Virus record (IMG/VR): IMGVR_UViG_3300025122_000010
Coordinates: 1-64,000 of that record
DNA length: 64,000 nucleotides
Origin: a virus
Strand: one strand, 5' to 3'
The notes beneath the pieces were generated by a model. The model was not told where the DNA came from and made no database searches. It saw only the letters and a program-made list of their open reading frames with translations. A program made the translations under genes and the position numbers. This document shows, piece after piece, positions 9,027 to 17,289 of the stretch (the first letter of the stretch is position 1; each line of letters begins with the position of its first letter).

Positions 9027-9256
9027 GAACGGAAATATGGAGTAATAAAGAGATATTAAAATTTCCAGAAACAGTAACATTTATTCTTTCATGTAAAAAT
9101 CATGATAAAATAAGATGGTGTACTAAGTGTGGTTGGTATGAATATATCGGTAATGGAGCATTTTCAAATAAACAAGGGTGCAAAAATAGGTGCGGAACAA
9201 TGCATTACTGGCTCAGAGAAGTTGGAAAGGATGAAGAATTTTTATGCGACCAATAA
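9023..9256 (+). CDS. small Cys-rich protein (zinc-ribbon-like)
   Basis: 77 aa with WCTKCGW and two further Cys (GCKNRCG), so a four-Cys metal site is likely. Function unknown. Its 3' end overlaps the next gene. Confidence 0.65.
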   Translation: MRTEIWSNKEILKFPETVTFILSCKNHDKIRWCTKCGWYEYIGNGAFSNKQGCKNRCGTMHYWLREVGKDEEFLCDQ

Positions 9257-10260
9257 TAATACACCACTTAAACGAATTGTGCCTTGGGGGTACGGAGAAG
9301 ATGCTTCAGATCATGATGAAGTACTTTGTAAAAGAAGGTACTTACAATCATGTTCTAGCATATCGAGCACAAGGGAGAAGAGATCGTGAAGAATACTTCA
9401 GAGAAATCATGGGAGAAAACAAGCTCATTGCCTACGCAAGTTATCCCGAGTTTGTTGCCATCGTTGGGAAGCTCAAGCCTTTTTGCATTCATCGATACTC
9501 AGCTGGAATACCTGAATTCCCTTTCGTTGCTCCCGTTAAAGTACACACAAAACACTTTGTCTCCACTTCAGTATTCGGCAATCAAGACGACACAATTGAC
9601 ATTTCAAAAGTCATTTTTGTCAGCAAACATATACAACACTTGGCTCAAAGGTTTGATCCGAAGTATATGGTTGTCAGAAATGCCATAGAAGCTCCGTACA
9701 CAGATGAAGTACTATTCCCAGAACTGAAAGATAAATTCGTCTTTGGACATATAGGCCGACCGGATGCTAACACATATTCTGATACTAATCTTCGGGCTTA
9801 TAAGAAGATCGAGAATGAAAACACAATGTTCTTATGGTTACCACAAAACCCAATGGTGAATAATAGCATAAAAGAACTAGGCATAAAGAATATTGATATG
9901 ATACCAGCAACTACAGATGAAACATTTCTATCAAAATTCTACAACACAATAGACGTTCTAGCACATTCTAGAAAGGATGGCGAATGCAATCCTGCAGTTA
10001 TGTGGGAAGCTATGGCTCATGGTAAACCAATTGTGTCCCATTATGGTTTACCGTTTAATGGACATGTAGAGGTAATAAAAAACTGTGGTTTTTGTGTAGC
10101 TCCAGAAGATGTAAATGAATATGCTAGGATCATGGAAAGGTTTATAGATGGTACTATAAATTATTATAATCTATCAAGGAATGCATTGGATAACTGGAAA
10201 AATACTTGCCAAGCTGAAGATATAGCAAATCAACAATTAGACATCTATAAAAAGTTGTAA
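9244..10260 (+). CDS. GT4-type glycosyltransferase
   Basis: 338 aa GT-B fold. N-terminal LNELCLGGTEKMLQ glycine loop, central FGHIGRP and C-terminal DVLAHSRKDGECNPAVMWEAMAHG, the E-x7-E nucleotide-sugar site with a HGKPIV strand. The 5' half has more C and third-position variety than neighbours. Probably extends the same glycan as the adjacent transferases. Confidence 0.85.
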   Translation: MRPIIIHHLNELCLGGTEKMLQIMMKYFVKEGTYNHVLAYRAQGRRDREEYFREIMGENKLIAYASYPEFVAIVGKLKPFCIHRYSAGIPEFPFVAPVKVHTKHFVSTSVFGNQDDTIDISKVIFVSKHIQHLAQRFDPKYMVVRNAIEAPYTDEVLFPELKDKFVFGHIGRPDANTYSDTNLRAYKKIENENTMFLWLPQNPMVNNSIKELGIKNIDMIPATTDETFLSKFYNTIDVLAHSRKDGECNPAVMWEAMAHGKPIVSHYGLPFNGHVEVIKNCGFCVAPEDVNEYARIMERFIDGTINYYNLSRNALDNWKNTCQAEDIANQQLDIYKKL

Positions 10261-10269
10261 GGAGAAGCT

Positions 10270-10872
10270 ATGAAAGTTATTGAGCAGAGTCATGAGATAT
10301 TGTATCATGATGAAAACATGTTGCAGAATATGGAATTGGCAGCAAGAACTTGCTATAAATCTGAAGAAAGAATCACAGAAGATTCTGCTGAAAAGCTAGT
10401 ATCTAGTTTGCTAAATCGTGGTCATGATGCAATGATAGAGTTTGGCCATATTGCAGTCAAGTTCATTACAGATCGCGGTGTTGCACATGAAATTGTAAGA
10501 CATAGACTATGCTCATTCGCTCAGGAATCGACTAGATATGTAAATTATAATAACAAAGGCTTTGAATTTATAAAGCCAGTTTGGTGGGATGAATGGAGCC
10601 CTATTGAGAGAACAATATGGAAAGAGCAAATGTGTTGGGTAGGAGATCGCTATAACTCTCTTATAGAACTTGGTTCAAAACCGCAACAAGCAAGATCGAT
10701 TCTTCCAAATTCTCTAAAGGCTGAGATTGTAGTGAAAGCTAATGTAAGAGAATGGCGTCATATCTTTAAGCTAAGGTGTAACAAGGCTGCTCATCCTCAG
10801 ATGGTTGGTTTGATGACGCCGTTGTTAGAAGAGTTGAAAGAGAAATTCCCAGTATTGTTCGGTGACTTATAA
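10270..10872 (+). CDS. thyX: flavin-dependent thymidylate synthase
   Basis: 200 aa, normal ThyX size. Makes dTMP from dUMP with FAD, NADPH and methylene-folate. RHRLCSFAQESTRY (about residue 78) is the ThyX signature RHR-x7-8-S, and the C-terminal LRCNKAAHPQM carries the substrate-binding Arg/His region. Ribosome site AAGGAG. Works with the dCMP deaminase and ribonucleotide reductase at the other end of the window. Confidence 0.95.
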   Translation: MKVIEQSHEILYHDENMLQNMELAARTCYKSEERITEDSAEKLVSSLLNRGHDAMIEFGHIAVKFITDRGVAHEIVRHRLCSFAQESTRYVNYNNKGFEFIKPVWWDEWSPIERTIWKEQMCWVGDRYNSLIELGSKPQQARSILPNSLKAEIVVKANVREWRHIFKLRCNKAAHPQMVGLMTPLLEELKEKFPVLFGDL

Positions 10873-11009
10873 TGGAAAAAGATAGTCATATCAACTTAAA
10901 TGATTTATGTGCTAATGTTGGTGCATTAAGAAAAACAATAATTGACTTGTGCATTGCTTTTGTAAGTAGACCTAATGCATCTGGTTATGTAAATGCAACA
11001 ATTAGATAA
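10872..11009 (+). CDS. 45-aa unknown protein
   Basis: ATG 10872 overlaps the thyX stop (TAATGG). 45 residues, no motif; ends inside the next gene. Confidence 0.45.
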   Translation: MEKDSHINLNDLCANVGALRKTIIDLCIAFVSRPNASGYVNATIR

Positions 11010-11265
11010 CGATGATACTGTAGTTGGTTGGACTAAAAGGCATAAAATAAAGATAAAACTTCCAAATGGAAGAAATTTTGTCCCTGATTTTTTGATTGAA
11101 TACAAAAACGGCATCTTAGTTTTAGAAGAAACTAAAGGGTGGGATAGATATGCTGACTTGAAGATGCTAGCAATGAAAGAGTATTGTTTAAAAAATGGTT
11201 ATATTTTCAATTGGATCAAACAGAGCGACATGAAAGGGTATAGAGAATGGCTAAAGTGCTTGTAA
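10993..11265 (+). CDS. PD-(D/E)xK nuclease-like protein
   Basis: 90 aa. NGRNFVPDFLIEYKNGILVLEETKG fits the PD-x(n)-ExK core (VPDF, then EETKG) of TnsA/VRR-type small nucleases, followed by a helix and the IFNWI strand. Possible DNA-repair or recombination nuclease; very short for the family, so it may be a minimal core. Confidence 0.6.
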   Translation: MQQLDNDDTVVGWTKRHKIKIKLPNGRNFVPDFLIEYKNGILVLEETKGWDRYADLKMLAMKEYCLKNGYIFNWIKQSDMKGYREWLKCL

Positions 11266-12323
11266 CAGGTTGCGCGGGTTTCATCGGCTCCCATCTATGT
11301 AGAAGACTATTGAAACTAGGTCATACAGTTAGAGGCATAGATGATTTGTCAGTCGGGTTTAAAGAGAATATTGATGATTTAACTGAATATATTTCTCATG
11401 GTCCAGAAGATAACACATCTAGGTTTATACCACAGCATTCAGCGTGGAACTATTGTATAGCTGATATTAGAGATCACAAGCTAAGCTCTATGGCAAAGTT
11501 TGGATCATCTTGGAATGATTTTGATGTTGTATATCATTTAGCAGCTAGAGGTGAGACTTACTGGTGCCAAGAGAATCCATCAGAAGCAGTTGATGTAAAT
11601 GTTAACGGGACATTGAGAATGTTAGAATTTGCTAAAACCACTAACTGTTCCCACTTTGTCTTTGCAGATACATCAGCAGAATATGATGGGTTAACAGGTA
11701 AAGATTGGTATCCAACTGATGAGGATGATGCTCCAAATCAACACACTCCGATGGGAATATATTCTATCACCAAGATGACTGCATCACAATTTGTAAGAGC
11801 TTGGTCAATAGAAAACAATGTCAGATCAACACTGTTCAGACCATTTAATGTATATGGTCCATCAATGAATCTTGATAGAGATATTCCACCAGTTATCGGA
11901 AGTATTGCTGTTAAGTTGCTCAAGAATCAATCTCCAACAATCTATGGAGATGGAAGCAAGAGAAGAGATTTCATTTACATAGATGACGCTATTGATCTAC
12001 TTGTAAAAGCTTTGCCGTTAGCTAATATTAGAAATATTAGAAATATCAACCTCAATGTAACAGACACATTCAATATGGGAACTGGCGAGAATTATTCAAT
12101 TAATGAAATACACGATATAATAGCAAGTGCTATAGTCAAAGAACTTCCATTGTCCAAAGTTTATCCTCTTCCTCATCCAATATACGAACCAGACAAACCA
12201 TATGAAGCTAAGATTACATTAGCAGATGTGAATAAAGCAAGAAGAACTTTTGATTGGAGTCCAAAGGTTTCTATTGAAGAGGGAATTAGGAGAACTATTA
12301 ATGATGTCAAGAGAAGAATGTAA
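11247..12323 (+). CDS. NAD-dependent nucleotide-sugar epimerase
   Basis: 358 aa extended SDR: VTGCAGFIGSHL NAD loop, VYHLAARGE, FADTSAEYDG, YSITK catalytic pair, FRPFNVYGP and a RRDFIYIDD C-terminal motif typical of WbpP/GalE-type enzymes. Overlaps the preceding gene by 19 nt. Third such enzyme in 10 kb. Confidence 0.87.
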   Translation: MAKVLVTGCAGFIGSHLCRRLLKLGHTVRGIDDLSVGFKENIDDLTEYISHGPEDNTSRFIPQHSAWNYCIADIRDHKLSSMAKFGSSWNDFDVVYHLAARGETYWCQENPSEAVDVNVNGTLRMLEFAKTTNCSHFVFADTSAEYDGLTGKDWYPTDEDDAPNQHTPMGIYSITKMTASQFVRAWSIENNVRSTLFRPFNVYGPSMNLDRDIPPVIGSIAVKLLKNQSPTIYGDGSKRRDFIYIDDAIDLLVKALPLANIRNIRNINLNVTDTFNMGTGENYSINEIHDIIASAIVKELPLSKVYPLPHPIYEPDKPYEAKITLADVNKARRTFDWSPKVSIEEGIRRTINDVKRRM

Positions 12324-12339
12324 ACACAAACTTCAAATG

Positions 12340-12371
12340 ATAGATAGGAAGATAGGAAGATAGAAAGAATA
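12340..12371. repeat. short GATAG(G)AA tandem repeats
   Basis: Several imperfect copies of GATAGGAA in the gap between two genes. They supply purine-rich sequence near the next ribosome site; probably replication slippage. Confidence 0.5.
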
Positions 12372-12377
12372 GGAGTA

Positions 12378-12497
12378 ATGGAACATTGGATATGCAAGAA
12401 CTGTAAACAGCAATTTGCTTCAATAAGAAATAGAACATATAAATCAATTCATCCAGTCCCGGATGATTATAGCTTAAGGAAAGTTAGAGAGATATAA
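12378..12497 (+). CDS. 39-aa protein with CxxC
   Basis: ATG 12378 with AGGAG upstream; MEHWICKNCKQQF start suggests half of a zinc knuckle. Stop overlaps the hddA start (TAATG). Confidence 0.5.
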   Translation: MEHWICKNCKQQFASIRNRTYKSIHPVPDDYSLRKVREI

Positions 12498-13510
12498 TGA
12501 TAGTAATAAAGACCCCGCTTAGAATAGGATTCGCTGGTGGCGGATCAGATTTGCCAGCATATATAGACAAGAAGTATTCTGGGTGGTGTATTAATGCGAC
12601 GATAGATAAATACGTATATGTCTTAGTTAAGAAGAGACATGACAACAAAATCTATTTGAAGTATAGTGAAAATGAAATAGTGGATAATGTTTGTGATATT
12701 AAACATGACTTTATTAGAGAGACCTTGAAGTTCCTTGATATAAACTATGGTGTAGAGATCATCAACTTTGCAGATATACCAACTAAGGGAACAGGCTTGG
12801 GTTCATCATCTAGTTTTCTAGTTGGATTGCTAAATGCATTGCATATACTGAATGGAAATCCAGTTGAGCCGCGTAGACTAGCTGAACAAGCTTGCTATAT
12901 AGAAATTGATAGATGTAATAAACCCATGGGCTATCAAGATCAATTTGCTGCAGCATTTGGTGGGTTAAATATAATGCAATTCAATTTTAATGGTCCAACA
13001 GCAGTTGGTGTGTCCAAACTTGATTATTCAGATCAAGAACTTAGAGATCTATCAGAACACATCATGATGTACTATACTGGTATAACACGAAACTCATCAG
13101 ACATCTTATCAGAACAGTCTGAAAATATGAATACTGATAAATTGCAGGGTATGCATGATAATGTAAGAATAGCACAACAATTGGCAATAGATCTTGCTGA
13201 TAGAAAATTCAATTCAATTTCTAAAGCAATGAACAAGAACTGGATACTTAAGAAGCAATTTGCAAATGAAATTTCAAATGAAAATATTGACAGAATGCTG
13301 GAAGTGGCAATGCATAATGGTGCGCCTGCTGGAAAGGTGACAGGAGCTGGAGGCGGTGGGTTCTTACTATTGTATGTCCATCCTAATAGAAGGGCAGAAG
13401 TTGCTAATGGCATGAGAATAGAATATCCAGATCTAAAGCTTATGCCAGTAAAACTAGATAAATATGGAACTAGAGTTTTGTTGAACACAGAAGAATACCA
13501 ATGGGGGTAA
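12497..13510 (+). CDS. hddA: D-glycero-D-manno-heptose 7-phosphate kinase-like GHMP kinase
   Basis: 337 aa. TPLRIGFAGGGSDLPAY at the start, GTGLGSSSSF (about residue 98) as ATP loop, and GAGGGGFLLLYV near the C-terminus are the three GHMP motifs in the HddA arrangement. HddA makes heptose 1,7-bisphosphate for GDP-heptose. With GT9-type transferases nearby, a heptose-containing glycan is likely. Another heptose/hexose-phosphate kinase remains possible. Confidence 0.85.
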   Translation: MIVIKTPLRIGFAGGGSDLPAYIDKKYSGWCINATIDKYVYVLVKKRHDNKIYLKYSENEIVDNVCDIKHDFIRETLKFLDINYGVEIINFADIPTKGTGLGSSSSFLVGLLNALHILNGNPVEPRRLAEQACYIEIDRCNKPMGYQDQFAAAFGGLNIMQFNFNGPTAVGVSKLDYSDQELRDLSEHIMMYYTGITRNSSDILSEQSENMNTDKLQGMHDNVRIAQQLAIDLADRKFNSISKAMNKNWILKKQFANEISNENIDRMLEVAMHNGAPAGKVTGAGGGGFLLLYVHPNRRAEVANGMRIEYPDLKLMPVKLDKYGTRVLLNTEEYQWG

Positions 13511-13515
13511 GAGAC

Positions 13516-13764
13516 ATGGAAGAGAAAGAAGTAGAAGAGCCAATTTGGGAATGTCCTTGTTGTGGATATGGGATGAATAAAGAAACAGATGCTAAGCCTG
13601 TTGGTATTATGCTAGCAGTTCTAGCAGTTTCAGGTGAAGCCGGTCCATTGTTAGCACAGATATGTCCAAATTGTAAGTCTATTAGTTTGAGTGAACAAAC
13701 ATTTAGTGATCTATCGGGATTAACTGAGAAGAAGATAGTAAAGCCTCAGGGTGTAATTATATGA
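13516..13764 (+). CDS. zinc-ribbon protein, unknown function
   Basis: 82 aa from ATG 13516 (GGGGG at 13504-13508; ATG 13501 also in frame). Has CPCC and CPNC pairs about 38 residues apart around a hydrophobic segment, so probably one zinc site. Confidence 0.65.
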   Translation: MEEKEVEEPIWECPCCGYGMNKETDAKPVGIMLAVLAVSGEAGPLLAQICPNCKSISLSEQTFSDLSGLTEKKIVKPQGVII

Positions 13765-14255
13765 AAAAGCATTTCAAATATCTATCATATGTCTTAAGAC
13801 ACAAATGGTTTGTTATGATAGAGTGTTTTAAGAGAGGGCTTATTTGGCGTGGTATAGCACATGATATTTCAAAGTTCTATCCAACTGAATGGTTTCCATA
13901 TGTAAATTATTTCTATGGAAAGAAAGATGATGATATAAGTAAGGGTAGAAATAGTACAGGATATTACAAACCAGGTGAATCAGGTAATGATGCATTTGAT
14001 AGAGCTTGGTTATTTCATCAACACAGGAACCCACATCATTGGCAATGGTGGGTATTGACACAAGATGAAGATGACGATAAAGTACTAGAAATGGATAGGA
14101 ATTATATGAAGGAGATGTATTGTGATTGGAAAGGCGCTGGAAGGGCTCAGAAAAATGGAGTTATGACAAAGGAATGGTATGAAGCTAATAAATATAAGAT
14201 GAAGTTGCACTGGAAAACAAGATCAGAAATTGAGCTTTTAATCTACGGAATGTAG
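13761..14255 (+). CDS. DUF5662-like phage protein
   Basis: 164 aa. KYLSYVLRHKWFVM, IWRGIAHDISKF and HHWQWW match DUF5662, a His/Trp-rich family common in phages; HD and HxxH residues suggest metal binding but function is unknown. ATGA overlap upstream. Confidence 0.75.
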   Translation: MKKHFKYLSYVLRHKWFVMIECFKRGLIWRGIAHDISKFYPTEWFPYVNYFYGKKDDDISKGRNSTGYYKPGESGNDAFDRAWLFHQHRNPHHWQWWVLTQDEDDDKVLEMDRNYMKEMYCDWKGAGRAQKNGVMTKEWYEANKYKMKLHWKTRSEIELLIYGM

Positions 14256-14263
14256 GGGAAAAT

Positions 14264-14572
14264 ATGTACTATGAAAAAGATGCTGTATTAGAAGATCGTA
14301 TTGGAAGAGAGATAAAAGTTGGTTGTATGTTAGCTGTTGCGTCAGACGATAAGTACCGAGAAGGTAAGATGAGAATGGGTATAGTAACCAAGATCAATTG
14401 GAGATACTCTTATTATTATTCTCAACGAGAAGATGAAGCAAAGTATGCTCCCTCAATAACACTATTCAATCTAAAGTGGAAATCAAATAGAACTTATTAT
14501 ACACCTGAGAATATGATAGTAGTTTCTTGGCATACACTTGATCTTGACAAAGATGTGAAGCATAATGTTTGA
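14264..14572 (+). CDS. unknown protein
   Basis: 102 aa, beta-rich, with VGCMLAVASDD and MGIVTKI strands reminiscent of small SH3-like barrels. Not recognised. Confidence 0.6.
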   Translation: MYYEKDAVLEDRIGREIKVGCMLAVASDDKYREGKMRMGIVTKINWRYSYYYSQREDEAKYAPSITLFNLKWKSNRTYYTPENMIVVSWHTLDLDKDVKHNV

Positions 14573-15365
14573 CCCGAATGATATTCACATTGTACTCATA
14601 GGGAACGATCGAGTATTAGACTATAGATTGAATATGGAGATACTGAGATTCAATTTTAGTTTCAGTGATCGTTTGTGGATTACAACTGTATACAATGGAG
14701 ATCCAAATGGACTACCGTCAGGTATTGGAGAAAATACGTTTATTCATGTACCAGAGAATCGGGGTTACGGGTATGGTGCTCTTGATGGTTTCAATCATGG
14801 GCTTAGTTTTGCTGCGGATGGGTACAGGCCGATAGTAATGATCTTTAACTTCGACGTATGGTTTTTTACAGAGAAGGGATTCATAGCATGTATTGAAGAT
14901 TTCTTGGAAGCGAATGAATTCAAAGGTGCTGGTGATAATATACCGAAGAATTTTTCAGCAGGATTTCTTCCAGATCATCAACTGTTTATGACAGACTGCA
15001 TGATATTTGATAGAGATTTGCTTAAGAAAATATTGCCATTGAAAGATGAACCTGCTGAACATAGAATGAATAACCCAAAATTGCAAGCAATGTATGAAGG
15101 AACTGAACTAGGTTTTATGAATATGGAAGAATGGTTTTACGGATCAGTTGATAGTAAATTACAAGAAACTAAAACTAAATTGAAACCGCCTCCAGGATTT
15201 ATTGCTCATATTATGCAAAGAGATGGGGCTCCAAGATATAGATGGACAGAGAAGTTTACGCTAGCACATTCTCACGATTATGAGCAGAAGAAAGAATGGT
15301 TAAAACAATATAATACTACTAAAGGACAGTTAATTCCAAAATTTTTAAATGGTGAATTTGGTTGA
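14565..15365 (+). CDS. GT-A glycosyltransferase-like protein
   Basis: 266 aa. Early Rossmann-like strand (IHIVLIGND), PENRGYGYGALDGFNHG and MIFNFDVWF in place of the GT2 DxD site, then a C-terminal HIMQRDG and HSHDYEQKK. I read it as a divergent GT2 sugar transferase; moderate confidence. Ends at the first copy of a 12-bp direct repeat. Confidence 0.6.
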   Translation: MFDPNDIHIVLIGNDRVLDYRLNMEILRFNFSFSDRLWITTVYNGDPNGLPSGIGENTFIHVPENRGYGYGALDGFNHGLSFAADGYRPIVMIFNFDVWFFTEKGFIACIEDFLEANEFKGAGDNIPKNFSAGFLPDHQLFMTDCMIFDRDLLKKILPLKDEPAEHRMNNPKLQAMYEGTELGFMNMEEWFYGSVDSKLQETKTKLKPPPGFIAHIMQRDGAPRYRWTEKFTLAHSHDYEQKKEWLKQYNTTKGQLIPKFLNGEFG

Positions 15366-15465
15366 GAAAAAAATGGATATAAACTTGTAAGAATTTGGGA
15401 AGATGAGATTAATTTTGTTTGGAACATGATTATAATGAACTAACGAAAACAGCGAATTTGGTTGA
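15354..15465. repeat. 12-bp direct repeats flanking a 100-bp segment
   Basis: GAATTTGGTTGA occurs at 15354-15365, where it encodes the end and stop of the preceding gene, and again at 15454-15465 just before the next ribosome site. The exact 100-bp spacing suggests a short insertion or a duplication. Confidence 0.7.
15366..15443 (+). pseudogene. remnant of an endonuclease C-terminus
   Basis: In the same frame as the preceding gene but after its TGA, 25 codons read EKNGYKLVRIWEDEINF... to TAA. KNGYKLVRIWEDEI matches the conserved end of Vsr/DUF559-like homing endonucleases. No start codon. Lies between 12-bp direct repeats, so probably the scar of a mobile endonuclease. Confidence 0.5.
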
Positions 15466-15479
15466 TAAAGGAGGACTAA

Positions 15480-16346
15480 ATGGCAAAGAGGGAAACAAAG
15501 AAAGTTGTTGATGATGTTGATCCAAGAATTGTAAAATTACATGAAGAAGTTCTTTATCCAGTTGTAAGGGTTCGTGCTGGCAACTCAGGTGGGTCAGGCA
15601 CTGTCCTTTATTCGAAGAAAGATGTAAAAGGGAATGTTAGAACGTTTGTACTCACTAACCACCATGTTGTAGAAGACCTAATCAATATCGGAAAGGTCTG
15701 GAACTCTAGACTTGGTAGAGAGATAAAGAAAGATATTAGACAAACAGCAGAAGCACAATTCTTTAAGTATAACAATTGGTCAAAATGCGTAGGTAGTTTC
15801 TCTGTTGAAGCAGATATTGTTGCCTATGAACCAGAAGAAGATATGGCGTTATTGGAACTAAGAGATAGAGAAAGACTTGCTGATCATATTGCTTGTATGA
15901 TTCCAGAAACAAGAGTTGGTAAAATCTGTATATATGATGATATATATGCTTGCGGTGCTACTCTACTTCATGCTCCATTCTCCACTCCTGGTGCTATTGT
16001 TTTTCAGGATGACGAAATTGAAAACAAGAAATATTGGCTTGGTACTTCTTTGATCTCATTCGGAAATTCAGGTGGTGCTGTGTTTAGATACTGTGAAGAG
16101 TCTGACAAGTATGAATTTATTGGAGTTCCGAGTAGAGTTCAACTTCAAGGATTCAATGATGTTGCTAACTGGATGGGATATTTCATACCCCCTAATAGAG
16201 TTATGGGGTTCTTGAAAGAACAAAAGTTCCAATTCATATTTGATTCCTCAATCACTCTAGAACAATGTGAAGAGCTGAGAAAGAACGATGCAGTTGAAGA
16301 AGTAAAGAGACTAGAAAAGAAAGAGGGTGTTGTCATTGATGAATAA
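15480..16346 (+). CDS. trypsin-like serine protease
   Basis: 288 aa. Catalytic triad is visible: TNHHVV (His, about residue 60), EEDMALLEL (Asp) and GNSGGAV (Ser, about residue 197). HtrA-like protease domain without a PDZ domain or signal peptide, so it should act in the cytoplasm. A charged helical tail follows. Role unknown: processing of phage proteins or an attack on host proteins. Ribosome site AAGGAGG. Confidence 0.85.
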   Translation: MAKRETKKVVDDVDPRIVKLHEEVLYPVVRVRAGNSGGSGTVLYSKKDVKGNVRTFVLTNHHVVEDLINIGKVWNSRLGREIKKDIRQTAEAQFFKYNNWSKCVGSFSVEADIVAYEPEEDMALLELRDRERLADHIACMIPETRVGKICIYDDIYACGATLLHAPFSTPGAIVFQDDEIENKKYWLGTSLISFGNSGGAVFRYCEESDKYEFIGVPSRVQLQGFNDVANWMGYFIPPNRVMGFLKEQKFQFIFDSSITLEQCEELRKNDAVEEVKRLEKKEGVVIDE

Positions 16347-16635
16347 GTTGATAGACTTGCAAAGCATTACAGAGAAGAGTGATGAATTAGAAAAAGAAAA
16401 GAAGAAAGTAAAACCGATTGTTCCTTCTATAGTTTCAAATAAGCAATTCAAGCAACTTTATAGCACATTTATGAAAATGAATGTTAGTGACCCACTGTAT
16501 GAAAGTTACCAAGTTGCGATTGATAAGGGTGTAAGAAAACCAAATGTCACAAAATTGAAAAACAAGAACAGAAGATCAATGATTGCTGAGTCTAGGAAAA
16601 CTAATAGAGAGACAAAAGGAAGAACAAAAAAGTAG
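16339..16635 (+). CDS. basic coiled-coil-like protein
   Basis: 98 aa from ATG 16339; overlaps the protease gene. Lys/Glu-rich N-terminal helix and a strongly basic C-terminus (KNKNRRS, KTNRETKGRTKK). Co-translated with the protease; partner or substrate is possible. Confidence 0.6.
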   Translation: MNKLIDLQSITEKSDELEKEKKKVKPIVPSIVSNKQFKQLYSTFMKMNVSDPLYESYQVAIDKGVRKPNVTKLKNKNRRSMIAESRKTNRETKGRTKK

Positions 16636-16647
16636 AATTCTCTAAAT

Positions 16648-16676
16648 TTGACACTATATTTATATATTACAATAAT
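16648..16676 (+). promoter_or_regulatory. possible promoter
   Basis: Perfect TTGACA at 16648, 17 bp spacer and AATAAT at 16671. It lies in the AT-rich gap 16636-16764 ahead of the G+C-rich gene. The spacer contains TATATTTATATA, also seen near 21795 and 48779. Confidence 0.4.
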
Positions 16677-16764
16677 AACATAGCAAAACAATAGTTTAAA
16701 TTTAATGTAACATTGATTAATAATAATATGAGAGTAGTAAACATCATCCGCAAGGAGGATCACG

Positions 16765-17229
16765 ATGGAACGCAAACTGCAGTCTGCCATATGCATCTTG
16801 GTACTGGCCCTTCTCATCGCAGGCCCCGCGCTGGCACAGCCTCAGCAAGGACAGAGGCTGGGAAGCGCAAGCACGATGGGCCGCGGGTCTTCGGCCGAGC
16901 AGCTCCTGGGCACCCTTGCCTTCGATGAGAAGATCGACGTGACCGACGACCAGCTTCTCAAGCTCCGCAGCGCGCTGAAGACGATCTATGGGAAGCAGCA
17001 GGACATGGCGAAGAAGCTGCGCGGCGGCTCCAGGGAAGGCATGCGCGACAGGATGATGGCCATGCGCACCGAGATGATGGCCCTCCGAACTGAGATGATG
17101 GAGACCGTCGAGACAGTCCTCAACGAGAAGCAGCTCAAGCAGCTCAAGGAGAAAATCAAGAAGACACACTCCCGACGCGGCGGACGACAGGGCCGCAGCG
17201 CCAGGCAGCGCGGCGGAGGACGTAACTAG
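16765..17229 (+). CDS. secreted Spy/CpxP-like protein of foreign base composition
   Basis: 154 aa. N-terminal signal peptide (MERKLQSA, hydrophobic ICILVLALLIAGPALA, cleavage after ALA). Mature part is helical with repeated MRTEMMALRTEMM heptads and an LNEKQLKQLKEKI segment, then an Arg/Gly-rich tail; this resembles periplasmic Spy/LTxxQ chaperones. The gene with its AAGGAGG ribosome site is strikingly G+C-rich (about 60% by eye) against AT-rich neighbours. Recent transfer or assembly chimera. Confidence 0.75.
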   Translation: MERKLQSAICILVLALLIAGPALAQPQQGQRLGSASTMGRGSSAEQLLGTLAFDEKIDVTDDQLLKLRSALKTIYGKQQDMAKKLRGGSREGMRDRMMAMRTEMMALRTEMMETVETVLNEKQLKQLKEKIKKTHSRRGGRQGRSARQRGGGRN

Positions 17230-17289
17230 GACATCAGGGAAATAAAACTAAACTTAATCAGAATACTCTGAACGAAAATAATATTGAGA

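Noticed and set aside
9386-9688. 100-codon forward frame inside the GT4 gene
   Set aside because: Alternative frame of a recognised glycosyltransferase.
16744-17169. 141-codon reverse frame in the G+C-rich cassette
   Set aside because: G+C-rich DNA has few stops, so long antisense frames are expected; the forward frame has a signal peptide and AAGGAGG.
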